Of a DNA stretch of 64,000 nucleotides, positions 37,241-50,560 are shown piece by piece (position 1 is the stretch's first letter; each line of letters starts with the position of its first letter). A model generated the notes under the pieces. The model was not told the origin of the DNA and made no database searches. It worked only from the letters and a program-made list of their open reading frames with translations. Origin of the DNA: Archilochus colubris (Eukaryota; Chordata; Aves; Apodiformes; Trochilidae). A program made the position numbers and the translations under genes. The stretch lies in NCBI GenBank assembly GCA_023079485.1, contig CM041083.1, forward strand, positions 107,193,054-107,257,053, read 5' to 3'.

Positions 37241-40200
37241 TCATGTCTTGTATTTCAGCCTGATACATACAAATGTGATACTGTAGGATTTCACTCCCAT
37301 TTTGAATTATATTTCACATTTGCTTCTCTGGGAAATGTGTGCTTGTATAGAACCTTGCACAGACATTCTGTAGACATTCTGTTCAGGCATGTCTACACAG
37401 ATATTAAGCATATTATCAGCATCCCAAGGTGAGTGAATAAAAGCAAGAACTGGAGTTGAAACTGTGGAGCTAGTGCTCCCTTGATGCAGCACGCTAGCAC
37501 GGGCTGCTGTGTTCTGCAATAATTCAGTGATACCTCCTTTGCACTGAGCTGGACAAGAGATTTTCTTTCTCATTTTCATCGATAGCTTTCATGTGTTTTG
37601 AATAAGACGACAGACTCAGCCTTTTGTGGTCACTCATGCCTGCCTCTTACTTGTGCAGCAGTACCAGTTTTGAACTTAAAGAAACCCCTCATTTTTATTT
37701 TTTGTGCAGTCATTCATGTCTCTGTCAGGTGTTATACCTGATGTTATAATTTACATTAGGAAAAATTACCCTTTCCTTTACATCAGTGCCTATACATGAG
37801 TTAATACCTATCTATAGCTGGATCTCTAGAGGCTAATATCACAGCCTCTCTACAGGAGAGAAGTTAAGCTTTACTCTGTACAAGAAAGCCTTCTCCAGGG
37901 GCAGAGGGAGGAGCACTATAAAAAGTACTTTTGGGCGACCTCCGAGTGCCATGTAAAACAATACAATGCCACAGCAGCATTTTATAGGAGAGAGCTCACC
38001 TCTCCAGGGCAGTCAGGGAAACAGGAAGGTTTTTTTGGGAGATCAGAAGATGCTGCTCCTCTCTGGGCATCCTTTTCTGACAAAGGGAGAAGAGAGCACA
38101 TATGCATGTTCCAAGCTGTGAAATTTCTGCTGTTGTTTGACCTTGGAATTCTCCTCTCAGGACCAGTTTCTCATTAGGTTGCCTCCAGAAGGAAAAGTAA
38201 TTGCACTCTGTTTTCTTATCTGTTCCTTTGCTTCCTCCTCAAAAAGACAGCACCGTGTTTAACCACAACTAAAATTTGGATTTGACTGTTAATACTAAGG
38301 GGAATGAAGACTAGCTCACAGCTCAGGCTCTGCCTTTGGGGATGGAGCAGCCAACAGATGGAACCATGCAGAGAAAATTTGATGAAGACACAGAAAATAG
38401 CAAGCAGGATAGAGGAGAAAGATTATCTTCCTCAGTTCATCTTTTTCACTTGTATGGATACATGCAGATACTGAAACAAAGCACCAAATTTGAAAGGGGT
38501 GAAAGAAAATGCTGTTTGATACCAAGAATAACTAACTTGGTGAATGTTTTGCTACACAGGGAGTGCAATGGTATTCAAGAAAAGAGACGGAGAATAAGAA
38601 GAGTTATAATTACAGCAGATAAGAGTAAATGCCAAATTCATTCATGTTCATAATAGGTGAAACAACAAAAGGTAAGAAGCTTGGAAAAAGCTTTCTAGAG
38701 GGATATTTTTCCTTAATTTTCCATTACAGGATTTCTAATTTCTTCCTTTCAAACCTTTAACTCTGGAAACTGTCTGACATTGAAAAGTGGAATGAAAAAA
38801 GCTCTAGAGGATGCTTATATTGTAATTCCTCTGATTTATGTAACGTTTTCTGGGAAATGCCTGTTCTATAAAAATAAACTGTGGAGCTAAAACTGCATAT
38901 CAATATTTCCCTAGGTAAAATTAACCTTCTGCCTCTAAGCTGCTGACAACAGTCAAGTGGAGCCAGCAGGCAGCCCCATGCCCACAACAGGTTACCTCAC
39001 TTCCCCACTGCAGACCTCAAAGAGGAAAAGGACCCAGTTAAACCTTGTATTCATTTACACTGGCAAATTTCAAAACACCTCGAGATCACAGATAGTAGGG
39101 AGAGCTCTTTAATAAATAAAAAAATGACCTTTAATTCAACATCTGTGTCTCCAAGTGGCACCCTGGTACTGGGTGCTCAGAGTAATCTCACTGGAGTAGG
39201 TCTGGAGCTTGTCTCACAATTTCAGCATTTGGTGATGAAATACTTGTGACTGGGCAAAAACAACACAACAGATTCCGACTCCAAGGGGAAGCCCATTTGC
39301 TGTGATTTATGCACTTACTGCAGCAAACACTAATGCCATCATGATTGCCCATTGTAAAGATTCTGTCATCTGTAGCAACCTGTCTGTTCCACTGGGGCCA
39401 ACAGAGCTATCTGATGATAAGCAATCAAGCTCTGGAAGGTGACTGTATAAGTAACAGACTGTCAGAAGCAGTCAGAGTTGTTGTTGGCTTGTCATTGCCA
39501 GTTATTTAAATTTTTAAGACTTACAAAGCCAGGAGACTTGCTGCCTTTCTTAATATTTGGTCATTTTATTTTTTTTAACTTACCCTGTCAGAAATACTGA
39601 ACATCCTTGAGACTTAATACAAAGGCATCCCTACTGAAAGAAAAAATAATAAATCCCTTATTCCTCATTAGCTACAAGCACATCCTTATCCAGTCTTAGT
39701 AGTTCTATCAGCACATTCATGTGACTTGCTGAATGCTTGAGTTTACACTGAGATGTTCTTTCAAGTTTGGGGTACAATGCAATATGACAGGATAAAAGAA
39801 GTGGTTTTAAGGATTTCATGACAGTTTTTGCAATAAACCCTTCACTCCATAATCTCTTAAGCATGTTGCATGCTGGAAAATGCTTGAGTTTAACTAGAAA
39901 ATGTGCATAAACACAGTTCCACATACTTAAGATTATCACTAACCTGACAATTTGCTCTTATCTAAGATTTTCTCATTCCATTTCCTTTTCTTTATCCTCT
40001 TTGTGTACTGGTGCTTGAGCTCATGATGACAGGAGATAGCAAGACTGCAATAAAGAACTATTATAGAGGAACTCCAATCACTAAATCTCATAAAAATTAT
40101 CACCATTACAAGGCAAGCCTGCAGGCTTCAGAATCAGCCCCCAGCTCCAATTTTGAGGACTGTAAGGGCAGGGGAAAGAAGCATTGACTGAACGACTGTG

Positions 40201-41585
40201 ACAGGCAGGACTTTGGAGGGCTATAACCTGTGTCAATAAAAGACTACAGCCAAACAGTACAGTACTGCTTCAGAAGGACTGCTGTTCCTGTTACCATGCA
40301 TGGTCCATACATACAAGCTGTAACACCATAGCAGGTATCACTGTACAAATATATCATCTGCTCTCCTAATGTCCCTGTGTCCTTTCTGCATATTGCAGCA
40401 GTCTGAGTCACTGAGGATACAACACTCAAGTTCCAGCTCCTCTTCTACCTCTTCAGTTAGCAAAGGCCACCATCTCTCAATTGTTCTCTGCTCTCTTTGT
40501 GAGTTTGATTTTTTTTCTCTTCCTTCTAATTCAAACCTAGATGTATACAATGACTATTCTGTCTTCAGCTAAAAAGCTTTTACAGCAAGATGAAAAAGTC
40601 TCTTTTTGATTTTTTGTTTTACTTATCATCCACAGCACAGAAGCACAGTGTAAATTTTGAGATGCATGAAGGATGTATATCACACTTCCTGAGTGACAAA
40701 CATTACCATCCTTCTGAACTTCCTATGCTCCTTGATTTCTTGAAACATGTTTCCCTGTAGTGAAGAAAAAGCTGAGCTTCACTGAGAGCCTGATATTCCA
40801 GAAATTGCTATCAAAGCTTTTCCTCTTGATGTCTGTCTACACCTCGAATGCACTGCCTCCCAGGCTTGAGAGGAAGGAAAGATATTTTTGTCCTAATGCA
40901 GGATGGCTTGAATGGAACTAGTATCACTTCTTAATCCACTCTAGTCCCACAAAACCCACAAATCTTCTCAGATCTAATCTTTTAAAAAAGCACAAGTTTC
41001 ACAGCAAGAGTAGCAACACTTTAATTACATATCTTCACAGAGTGTAGAATAGAGGAAACCTGCATTTTGGTTATCCCAGACATAACTAGTGTGTGGGTAA
41101 CAGGCACATCCAATTTCTTAAGCCAAAAAGAATTAAAGTCATTTTTTCAGACAGATTTTCTAAGGAAACAAGTTCTACAAAATCATTCTCTCTGCTCATC
41201 TGTTTCTGTCCTGCTAGCACCAATAATTACACCACCTTTAGCCAAGTTTGACAAGTGTCAGAGGTCTCAAAGTCATGCAGTTCTGACAAATTTTTTTGAA
41301 AACCAGTTTAAGAAATGTAGTAAATGGTCTCAGCAAGGCCTCTCAAGTCACCTGTAGGTTTGCTCTGTTGGCTGTGTGGCTCTTGGAAAAAACACTACTG
41401 CCATGTGGCAGCCTGTCATTTGGGGACAAGCAGGAAGATTTTGGAGGAAGAGGAGAAACACAGGTGCTGCTGCAGGGAAGGATGTAAAGGGGGAACAAGA
41501 AAGCCTGCTGAGGTTACAGTAACTGAAGGACTGGGAGAAGCAGAAGAGAAATCTGGGCTTCATTAGATCACTCTTCTGACCAAGT

Positions 41586-41680
41586 TCCTCTCCTCTCCTC
41601 TCCTCTCCTCTCCTCTCCTCTCCTCTCCTCTCCTCTCCTCTCCTCTCCTCTCCTCTCCTCTCCTCTCCTCTCCTCTCCTC
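41586..41680. repeat. (TCCTC)19 microsatellite
   Basis: Nineteen perfect copies of the pentamer TCCTC (95 bp), continued by an imperfect pyrimidine tract to about 41757. It is purine-rich on the minus strand, which is the sense strand of the host gene, so a pre-mRNA from this intron would carry (GAGGA)n, a purine-rich splicing-enhancer-like repeat. Confidence 0.97.
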
Positions 41681-41965
41681 TCTCTTCCCCTTTCTTTTAT
41701 TTAAATTTTCTTTTCATTTTTTCTTTTCCCCCCATTTTCTTCTTTATTTTATTTTAATATAAGCATTAGTGTGTCTCTAAATAAAAGCATTATCCAGCAA
41801 AATCCAGCAGCAATGTTAGTTTTTTCAGCACCCAGAACAAACAAATTAAGATACTGATCCTTGGAAAAGTCTCTGTGGCTCTTTGGAGATTAGCTAGCTC
41901 TAGATTTGTATCAGGTCTCACCCGAAGTACTCCTGTGCATTTAGAGATTAATCTTGTGGGGAAAA

Positions 41966-42011
41966 AATTATAATATAAATTATAAAAAATATAATTATAA
42001 TATAAATTATA
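41966..42011. repeat. AT-only direct and palindromic repeat
   Basis: The 19-mer AATTATAATATAAATTATA occurs at 41966-41984 and again at 41993-42011, 27 bp apart. Each copy is nearly self-complementary. Confidence 0.85.
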
Positions 42012-44447
42012 ACTAGGTTGTAATGCTGTTTTACATGTTCATAGCTGTCTTTTTTGAGTAACACACTCCAGAGTCCACTAAGCACATCATGAAGAGCAGA
42101 AGGTAATCCATCATAAAATGCAGAATGCACTCCTGCAGAATCCCATCAACTTTATTAGAATGTCCCCAAAATATTCAGGCAGAATCACCAGCCACAGGGA
42201 CCCAGAGACCCCTGCAACATCCCAGGTGTGACTACAAAGAGATTTTTAACTTTGTAGCATATCATTTGGGGTCTTTTAATATCACTTTTGCTCTCATCAG
42301 GTAGAAATGTGCCAGGCTGCTTGCGGATGTCCAGTTGAGGTCAGGTTTTACAACTGATGGGGGCTGCATGCTGCCAAACTTCACAGAAGGAGCTCACTGC
42401 CAGTGAGGGAGCCCATGTCCCCTGTGAAGATTGATGTATTATACCTTGGCTTACCTGCAAGGCTCACCAGTTTGGGTGCCTTCTCTCTCCCTCTCATTTT
42501 TATAAGGAGTTTTGCCAGCCTACATTTAAATATGACCCTTTTAATTAGGTTACTCAGTATAATACAAGCAAAATTATGATGAGATGGATGCTGTTATTGC
42601 ATTACCTATTTTTGTCTCCATCGATTCTTCTGTCTCTTTCATGAATCATCCTATTGAATATGTGACAGCTTTATGTCAGTCACAACAGGACTGTAACAAT
42701 ATTAGCTCTACCATGAATTCAGTGTGACACCAAAATTGTATCATACTTGACCTTATTTGATATATTCGTGTACTGAATCAGAAGCTCTGTGCTAAGCTGC
42801 ACAAAGCAAGGGAAGATTCTTTTCCAATAAGACATTCTGATATATAAATAAAGGTTTATGCTTTTGGTGTTTGCTGTGCTAGCTCCAACAACAAGACTGT
42901 TCGTAAATAATAATGTTATTTCTAGACCCTGTGGCTAGAAGACATTCCATCTCTCTTCTTAATCAAACCTGCTTCCAGCACCATCAGAAGCTGGAATAAC
43001 TTACACCTGATATCATCTATTCTTACAACAAACTAGTGAATTCTGGCATTCTTTCCTTGGCTTTGGTGAAAACAGCTAGACCAGAGAAGGAAATTTTTCA
43101 CAAAAGTGAAACCTAGACAAAATCAGCAGCTGAAGATAAAGGAAGTAGGAGGAGCCCTTCTAACATTGATTGCCTCAAACTATCAGAATCCAGATCCTTC
43201 ATTTGCAGTTTGGATGAGACACAGTAAATTGCCCAATTGTTCTTTTCTGCCAGAATAATATACTTGCTAGAACCTCATCACTATAAACTGCTGGATCTCC
43301 GTTTATTCTGAGAGAGGCAGAGTTGAAGTAGTCTTTGGGTTCTTGGGTTTTTTTCTTTTTTTCCTAAGAAAAGTGGCCTGACACTTAAAAAAAAGGACAG
43401 AGATTCAAGAGATGATTTTGTACCCCATTTTGTCACAGATTTTCTGTAAGAACTGTAAGGTTTCTGTAAAGGTAAAAGCAAGGGCTTGGTTTTCAAAGAA
43501 GTTCTGCAGTCTAAAGCTCACATCAGTTCCTGGAGAAGCTGTATGTGCAATCATTAACCTTTACCTGTTGCTAATGAAGTTCATTAAAACTGATCACTAT
43601 GCAAGAAGAATTGAGTTTTGAATCTTTAAAAAAGTCTGTTCCCACTTCCTTCAGCCTTTTATATATAATGCATATTGAAGGACCTTATCAGCACTACTTT
43701 ACTTAGCAGGAATCAACATTTTAATTATAAGTCTTGATTTCAAAGGGTTAAATTGGAAGTGCAGCTGACCATCATCTCTTTGTATCCCACCTAACTCTGT
43801 TTTAACTTGAAAGAGTAATGAAGGAACAGACTTCTGTGTATTAAAATTGTAAAATATGCATTTAAATATGTTGTATATTCCTTTCAAAATGCTTTTTTGA
43901 TTCTTGTTAATTCTCCAATGGATTGATTCAGCAGCAATAAGATATAAAACCTGTCAATTTGGCATGAGCAGCAACTACATTTCATTCAGATTTTTCCTGT
44001 GGATTTGGGATTTGGGGTCAAAAAATCAATGAAGAGACTTTACTAATACAAATTATACTTCATTATAAAATACCATGAATTGTTGCATCATTCTAAGAAT
44101 TGTAGTACACTATGCCCCTGGCACTGCAAACAGCTGAGTTGCAAATACAAAAGCCAGGAATTCTAGCATTAATTAAAGCTCCCCAGCAAAGTCTGATCTG
44201 CATCTTTCAAACTATCTTAGTATTTTAAATTGTTTTAAAATCTTGTTTCTAACTCTGCAAATGCATAGTTACCTGGTATCACTGAGCAGCCCAGCCTCCC
44301 ACCTAAGAAACTCAGCCTTTACAACAGCAATTAAAAAGCCATTGGAGAGAAGGAGCTTCACAACATTTTTACTAGAAGTTGCTAAAACTGAGCAATTCCA
44401 AAATAGATCCATAGAAATAATACTTTTCACTTTTTCCACATCCTGGT

Positions 44448-45123
44448 TGTGGTAAGTTGAGTTGGCTTGCTGCCAGACCCAAACCTAGACACTGTCCCTC
44501 CCCCTCCTCAACAAAGATAGAGTGAGAAAACTAAGATTAAAAAGCTCATGGGTCAAGCAAAAGACAGAGAGACTGCTTAACAGTTACTGTAATGGGCATA
44601 ACAGACTCAGCTCAGTGAAAATTAATTTCCTTTATTGCCATCTAAAATAGATTTGGATAGTGAGAAACAAATTACAAAGCACATTTCCCCCTTACCCCAG
44701 GTTCAGCTGCATTCCCAGCTCCTCTACCTCTTCCCCCTGAGCAGGACGGGGATGACAGGGAATGGGGGGATGTGGCCAGTCCACAGCAGCTCCTTTCTGC
44801 CACTGTTCCCTCTGCATGGGTCTTCTCAATGGGCTGAAATCTTCCAGGATGAACCTGCCCCACTGTGGGCTCTCCATAACATCATGCTCATCCATATCCA
44901 GCCTTGAAGTCCTCCACGGCTGCTCCACCACATCATCCTGGGGCATCAGGAGCAGCTCATCCTCTCCTCTTTCCCTCACATGGGTGTTGGCAGGGCTGTT
45001 CCTCACACCTTTCCCCTCATCACTCACTACCAGGCAGCCTGAATGTTTGTTTCTGGAAGCAGGTTCAGTAAGCATTATTTCTAAAGTCTGATACTTGTAA
45101 AACAATATGTAACCCAGAATACA
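44448..45123 (-). mobile_element. ERV LTR, about 0.68 kb, minus orientation
   Basis: The plus-strand left border is TGTGG at 44448. Antisense LTR landmarks follow in order: 'agtgagaaaactaag...ctcatgggtcaagc' (44522-44560), 'aatgggcataacagactcagct' (44591-44612), an AT-rich block with a polyadenylation-like signal, then 'ggttcagctgcattccc', 'ctacctcttccccctgagcagg' and spaced 'catgggtcttc' units. It ends at 'aacccagaataca' (45123), close in form to the end of the solo LTR at 6197. No convincing target-site duplication was found. Frames at 44635-44907 and 45129-44692 are incidental. Confidence 0.7.
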
Positions 45124-45689
45124 GATCAAGACTGGCTCTGATGAATTTTTTCACAGGGAAGAAAGTGCTAAGGTTAAGTACAAATGCCCAGAAAGAAGAT
45201 TCACCTGTTTACTTACAACCTATAATAGCAATTTAGCATTCACAGAAATATTCAAGACAAAGATTTATACAATGTATTCCTGTAGCTACCTTTGTAAGAG
45301 AAAGAAAAGGAGGGATCTTATCACTTACCGATTTGTATAACTAAATTAGTACACAAGTCATCTTAAAACAGTAGTTGCCATATTAATTACACCAGATTTA
45401 AAAAGGACAAGTGTCATCACACTTTCTCATTATCTTGCTGCGTTATTTCAATATGTTACAGAAAAGTGGACTTTTGCCCACATAAAATGGGATATGACAC
45501 ACCCTGATTAACACAGAACTAATCTGCTTACACACAGAAATGTTCCCATTTAAAGCAAAGAACCAGAGGACAAAAAGCATATAGCCATCTAATTAGTAGA
45601 AAACACTTTCGTTCTCTTCCTCTGATTTTGTGCTAACTTCAGTGCTCCTGAAAAGGCTGACATGTACACTGAACACCCTGAGCTGATGG
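45124..45689. other. Unique intronic sequence
   Basis: Nothing was recognised between the LTR and the next CR1. Confidence 0.45.
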
Positions 45690-46257
45690 AGAATCTGACA
45701 AGATTCTTCCCCTGTACTCAGCGCTGGTGAGGCCACAGCTTGAGTTCTGTGTCCAGTTCTGGGCCCCTCAGTTCAGGAAGGAGATTGAGGTGCTGGAGCA
45801 GGTCCAGAGAAGAGCAAGGAGGCTGTGAAGGGATCTAGCACAAGTCCTGTGAGGAAGGGCTGAGGGAGCTGGGGTTGTTCAGTCTGAAGAAGAGGAGGCT
45901 CAGGGAAGACCACATCACTCTCTACAACTCTCTGAAAGAAGGGGGTAGCCGGGGGGGGGGGGTTGGTCTCTTCTCCCAGGCAGCCATCAGTAAGACAAGA
46001 GGGCATGGACTTAAGCTCTGCCAGGGGAGGTTTAGGTTGGATATTAGGGAGAAATTCTTTACAGAGAGGGTGATCAGGCAATGGAATGGGCTGCCCAGGG
46101 AGTTGGTGGATTCTGCATCCCTGGAGGTTTTTAAGAAGAGACTGGATGTGGCACTCAGTGCCATGGTCTGGTAATCGCAGCGGTAGTGGCTCAAGGGTTG
46201 GACTTGATGATCTCAGAGGTCCCTTCCAACACAGATGATTCTGTGATTCTATGATTT
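45690..46257 (+). mobile_element. CR1 LINE 3'-end fragment, best-preserved copy, plus orientation
   Basis: Starting near 'cccctgtactcagcgctggtgagg', it carries an open frame (45875-46174) translating to the ORF2 C-terminus: L-K-K-R-R-L-R-E-D, then [24 protein letters not shown] and ending D-V-A-L-S-A-M-V-W. The 3' UTR and the tail GATTCTGTGATTCTATGAT follow. A run of 12 G at 45951-45962 lies in the middle. Only the last part of ORF2 remains; the catalytic reverse-transcriptase core is absent. Confidence 0.95.
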
Positions 46258-49200
46258 TAAGGTGGACATGACCTTAACGCACTCACCCAGGAAAAACACT
46301 GCCTGTGGCAGCCCTGGGCACACTGGCTGCCACTGGCTTCTCCTCAGAGGGAAGGAGATCCTGTTGCAACCCCATGCACTGCTACCAAAAGGTGGGGAGG
46401 GCAACTCCACTGGGGTGGAAAATGAGAAACCATGCCACCATGTCTCTCCCTCTGCTCTCCCTATGAAGGCAGTAAGTATGACACAGAGAAGAGGCTCTGG
46501 GGAAGTCCATTGCTGCTGCTTTTCTCACGTTGGTTCCTCTGGCCTCAAGTGTTTGTATCATAGAGTCACCTTGCAATTTGGAGCAAGCAGCCCGACTTCT
46601 GGGCAACTGCAATGCCTAGTTTTTACGTGCATGTGTGCACACATTCATTGACAATTCATAGGAGGAAACAGGACTAAATTCATCCTTTTGAAGAGGCAAC
46701 AGAACTGCTTGCAACACTTGATCCTATTGGTATTGTGCTGCATTAAAGGAGGCACCCACTCAGCTTCCTCCTAGGGGCTTGGGTTAAGCACAAAAGAAAA
46801 CAAACATATATGAGATATCCCCACACTGGGAGAGTAAAGAGAAGAGAGCTGTAAACCAGGAATTCAGCCTAATAGAGGAATGCAACTAAGTAAAACAGCA
46901 GTGCATAAATATTTCATGAAATATTTCATGAAAGGGACTGTTTTTTTAAAAAAACATTTGTGTATCATATATACATTGGGCATCTACTAGAAAATGTCTA
47001 TGCAGACAAGAAGATAAACGTTTCTTGCTGGTTTTCCTTCATATCAGTTCTAATTTCAAGATGAGAGCATAAGGATTACAGTTTCCCAGACCACTTGCTG
47101 TTCAGGACGCATCCCACACTCACTCCATCTGCAGATGCTTTCTAATGTCAGTACATGGATCAACAACAGGACATGGTCCTCAGGGAACAGCCTGGTACCC
47201 TAATAGAAAAAAGAAAGGCTTGGGCAGCAAAGTATGCACTGAGTCACATTGATGCAGGACAGATTCTTCATTTCAAAGAGAAAAATCTACATTCTTCAGA
47301 AAACAGTGTTAAAAAATTTAATCTTCCTTCAGTTCAATGGAGCAGCTTTATAATTTACAGCACCAGATAGCAGATGCAATGTGGAATATCTGAAGCAGTT
47401 CTTCCCCCGCATTAAAATACACCTTGGGCAACAGAGCCTTAACTTCTCTAACATATGTTTCTGGCAGATAAGTAAACAATTTGGATGTGAAATGAAAATT
47501 TTCAAGATAGTTACAGTCAGAAAGGCATCAGTTCATATTAGACTTCAGCTGCAGTGCCCCACTGATAAGTTTTTGGGGTGGTTTCGTATAGTTGAAAGGA
47601 AGCAGCTTTGGAAGAATAACAAGCTTTTTGTATACAAGTTGTTGGATCAGAAATAGCAAGAAGAAAGACATCATTCTTACATGGAAATTCTGAAAATGGC
47701 CTCAGTGGCAGGATCAAATCCTACTCCAGAGGCCATGGCTGGAATGAGCTGAGCATCGCCAAGCTCCTAGAGAGGAGAAGCGGAAACAGACAGGGCAAGG
47801 CTACAAAGCTTAAAGGCTGCTCCACAGAGAAGCAATCCACTCAATGCATTGAGTTGCATTGACATTCAGTTTCCTTACCACCCCAGACTCCTTTGGCTTT
47901 GTGGACAAAATCCTTACTTATGTTCATGCTGAACTTCACATCTGATGGTGCCTGCTCTGCCCCATGGGGCTTTGTGTGCAGTACCAACCTGTGGGTCAGT
48001 GCTGAAGCCACCCCAGCACCACCACTGCAATGGCTTAGAGCTAGATCACAGGCTGGCAAAGCCACCCCGGGTGAAGCTCAATGCAGTCACAGGCTGATAG
48101 ATCTCATTTTCAAGTCATCCTTCCCCTGCTGGCGTATACACACTGAATATTAAGCCTTTCTCTGCAGCAAACTCCCTCTGCCCAGATCCCTGCCACCAGG
48201 CTTAGGGAACCCATGATAAGGACAAGAGTGTGCTCTGCATCCTCTGAGAGATTTTCACCAAAAATCTTCCAAATGGAGAAGCAGGGAATGTTGCACTTCT
48301 CCTTTCTGGACTACTTGGCCATTAGAAGTGGGAGCTCCAGTGAAGACAACAGCACATTGCTGTAAAGATCACAGTAGTTCGCTGTGTAACATGTCACAAG
48401 AAGAACAGCCCATGTTGGTTTGTCCTAGCAAGTCTGTTTCAGACAAGCCAGACTCCCCTGTCACCACTGTCACGACTGCTGCAGGCCACCATCCTGTCAC
48501 TGTACTTGGAGTTTCCATGTCCCTTCACCAGGCAACAGATCTGAAACTTGGACCATCCAAATCAGACCTATGAGGCTGGAATGGCTCATGCTGGCTGATG
48601 ACATAGGCACTAAAAGGGCTTCAGCCCAGCAAAGACAAAAGAGCTTTCCCAGAAGGGAGCTCCACATCATCTTTTGTAAGCATTGTCAGTAAGATCTTGC
48701 AGCAGCTCTCAGTAAGAAAGGTCTGCAGACACTGCCCAACTATGCTACCTTGTCTTCAGGTGCTTGTAACACTCTCTTGGCTGCTTTGGTGCCTTGACCC
48801 CAGAGTCTACACTGCTCCTTTGCTGTGCTGCCAGCACCTCTGAAACAACACTAGCAGAAGGCGTCTCATCCTTCTCTCTAGAGACACATCCATAGGGAGA
48901 TCAGTGACATGTACTGGTGCTGGGTGGCACATGTCTCCATCCTGCATTGCCCTAGCAATTTTTGCTGGACCCATAGCACATGAGGGGACCATTGTTGGCA
49001 TTTCTGATTAGTCTTTACAGTGATAGATAATTATCTTATTCTATAAATATGTAAAATTAAAAAGGAAAAGCCCAGAAAATATCAAACTAATTTTGACAGA
49101 GTAACTTCAAAATCCCATCTCTTGTTACCTAACTACTTACATTATTCTTAAAGATTTCTGCCTCATTTACTGCACTCTTTTACATTTTGCATTTAATATT

Positions 49201-50283
49201 TTTAAGTATGGATGAATAAATTGGGGATATAGCATTCTATTAACAAAGCCATTTTGTTTAGCATGAGAGTGGTTTATCATACAGAATGCATTTGAACAAT
49301 AATAAGGGAAAATAGAACAGCAGTGACCCTATGTCCTTCTTGCTCCCTGCACAAAACACTTACTCATTCATCTTCCATTCCAACAGACTATCAAAGACAT
49401 CTGCTTGATTTTTAAGTAATTTCCTACACTCTTTCTGAATTCTAAAATGAATAAAAGCATTCAAGAACAAAACATGAAAATACTTTAATCAGAAGTTGCA
49501 ATTTTATTTATCTCCAGATTACAGGGAAGAATTCTTAAGTGCCTTACTAGTAGTTCCTTTAATACATCTTAATAGCTTATTACTAAAATATGTTATATGG
49601 ACACCAAACTTGCTATCCTCATGAGACTACTGAAGTTATTCAGCGTGCCTTTTGACTCATTGGCCAATCTAGCAGTGACTGACAGTCTCTGGAAAAGTGT
49701 AGCCCAGCTAAAAAACCTGACCTAACTTTTAAACAGATTTCTCTGTGATACTGACATAATCAAATAGAGTTTTACATATGTCATGCTGTTGCTGCAGTAA
49801 CCTGGCCTCTCCTCTGACTGCTGAATGGGAGCCTCTAAGCTTGATATGGACTCAGATGTCTTGAGATTAATCTCTTGGGACCATTCCAGGGAAATCAGGA
49901 TTAATTTGCAGTTCCTCAAAAATGAAGTAACTATCTCACGCAAGCTACTTTTCACATTCTGTCAGGCCTGAGCTTTCTATTCATAACCTTTACAGAAATG
50001 ACTGCGTTGGCACAGGGCCCCCAAGACATTTGGGAGAAAGTCATCTGCACCACAGGAAGGAGGATTAAAATGGCTTTGGCTTCTCTTGTATTTTTCTTGA
50101 ATACAAGCAGAGAAAAGATTATTTTTGTGAAAGCAAAACTGTGTTTTCTGGATTTTTTTCCTTTGGATGTTTACATCTCAGTGCAAGTAATTTTCAGCTC
50201 TCCACATCTTTGTCAGGGGTGAGACCGAGACAATGAAAGCAAAGGACTGTAGGCAGAGATGTGTAGTTCTTTAAGCCAAAGTT
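46258..50283. other. Unique intronic sequence
   Basis: No gene or transposon was recognised. A short tandem duplication of about 12 bp (AAATATTTCATG) occurs at 46909-46933. Confidence 0.45.
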
Positions 50284-50284
50284 C

Positions 50285-50560
50285 ATAGAGTCATAGAATC
50301 AGCCGGGTTGGAAGGGACCTCTGAGATCATCAAGTCCAACCCTTGATCCACTGTCACTGCAGTTACCAGACCATGGCACTGAGTGCCACATCCAGTCTCT
50401 TTTTAAATATCTCCAGGGATGGAGAATCCACTACTTCCCAGGACAGCCCATTCCAATGCTTGATCACCTTCGGTAAAGAAATTCTTTCTAATGTCCAACC
50501 TAAACCTCCCCCAACACAACCCAAGACCGTGCCCTCTTGTTTTGCTAGCATAGTTGTGGA
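50285..50560 (-). mobile_element. CR1 LINE 3'-end fragment, minus orientation
   Basis: It starts CATAGAGTCATAGAATC, then 'gttggaagggacctctgagatcatcaagtcc'. The minus-strand frame reads the same ORF2 end as the copy at 45690-46257 ([11 protein letters not shown]), so the two are the same subfamily in opposite orientation. The sequence after about 50560 may still be CR1-derived but is too diverged to claim. Confidence 0.9.

Larger units (their letters stand above)
37241..44447. other. Unique intronic sequence with one large microsatellite
   Basis: No gene was recognised. It holds (TCCTC)19 at 41586-41680 followed by a T-rich pyrimidine tract to about 41757, and an AT palindromic repeat at 41966-42011. 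The 105-codon frame at 38336-38653 has no recognisable motif. Confidence 0.45.

Noticed and set aside
38336..38653. 105-codon plus-strand open frame
   Set aside because: The composition is ordinary, there is no recognisable domain, and it lies in intronic sequence antisense to the gene.
44448..45140. Target-site duplication for the LTR at 44448-45123
   Set aside because: The left flank CTGGT and the bases after 45123 do not match. CTGGC at 45132-45136 matches only 4 of 5 and would require a different border.
45773..46194. Minus-strand frames over 45773-46194
   Set aside because: They are antisense shadows of the CR1 ORF2 C-terminus, which is on the plus strand.
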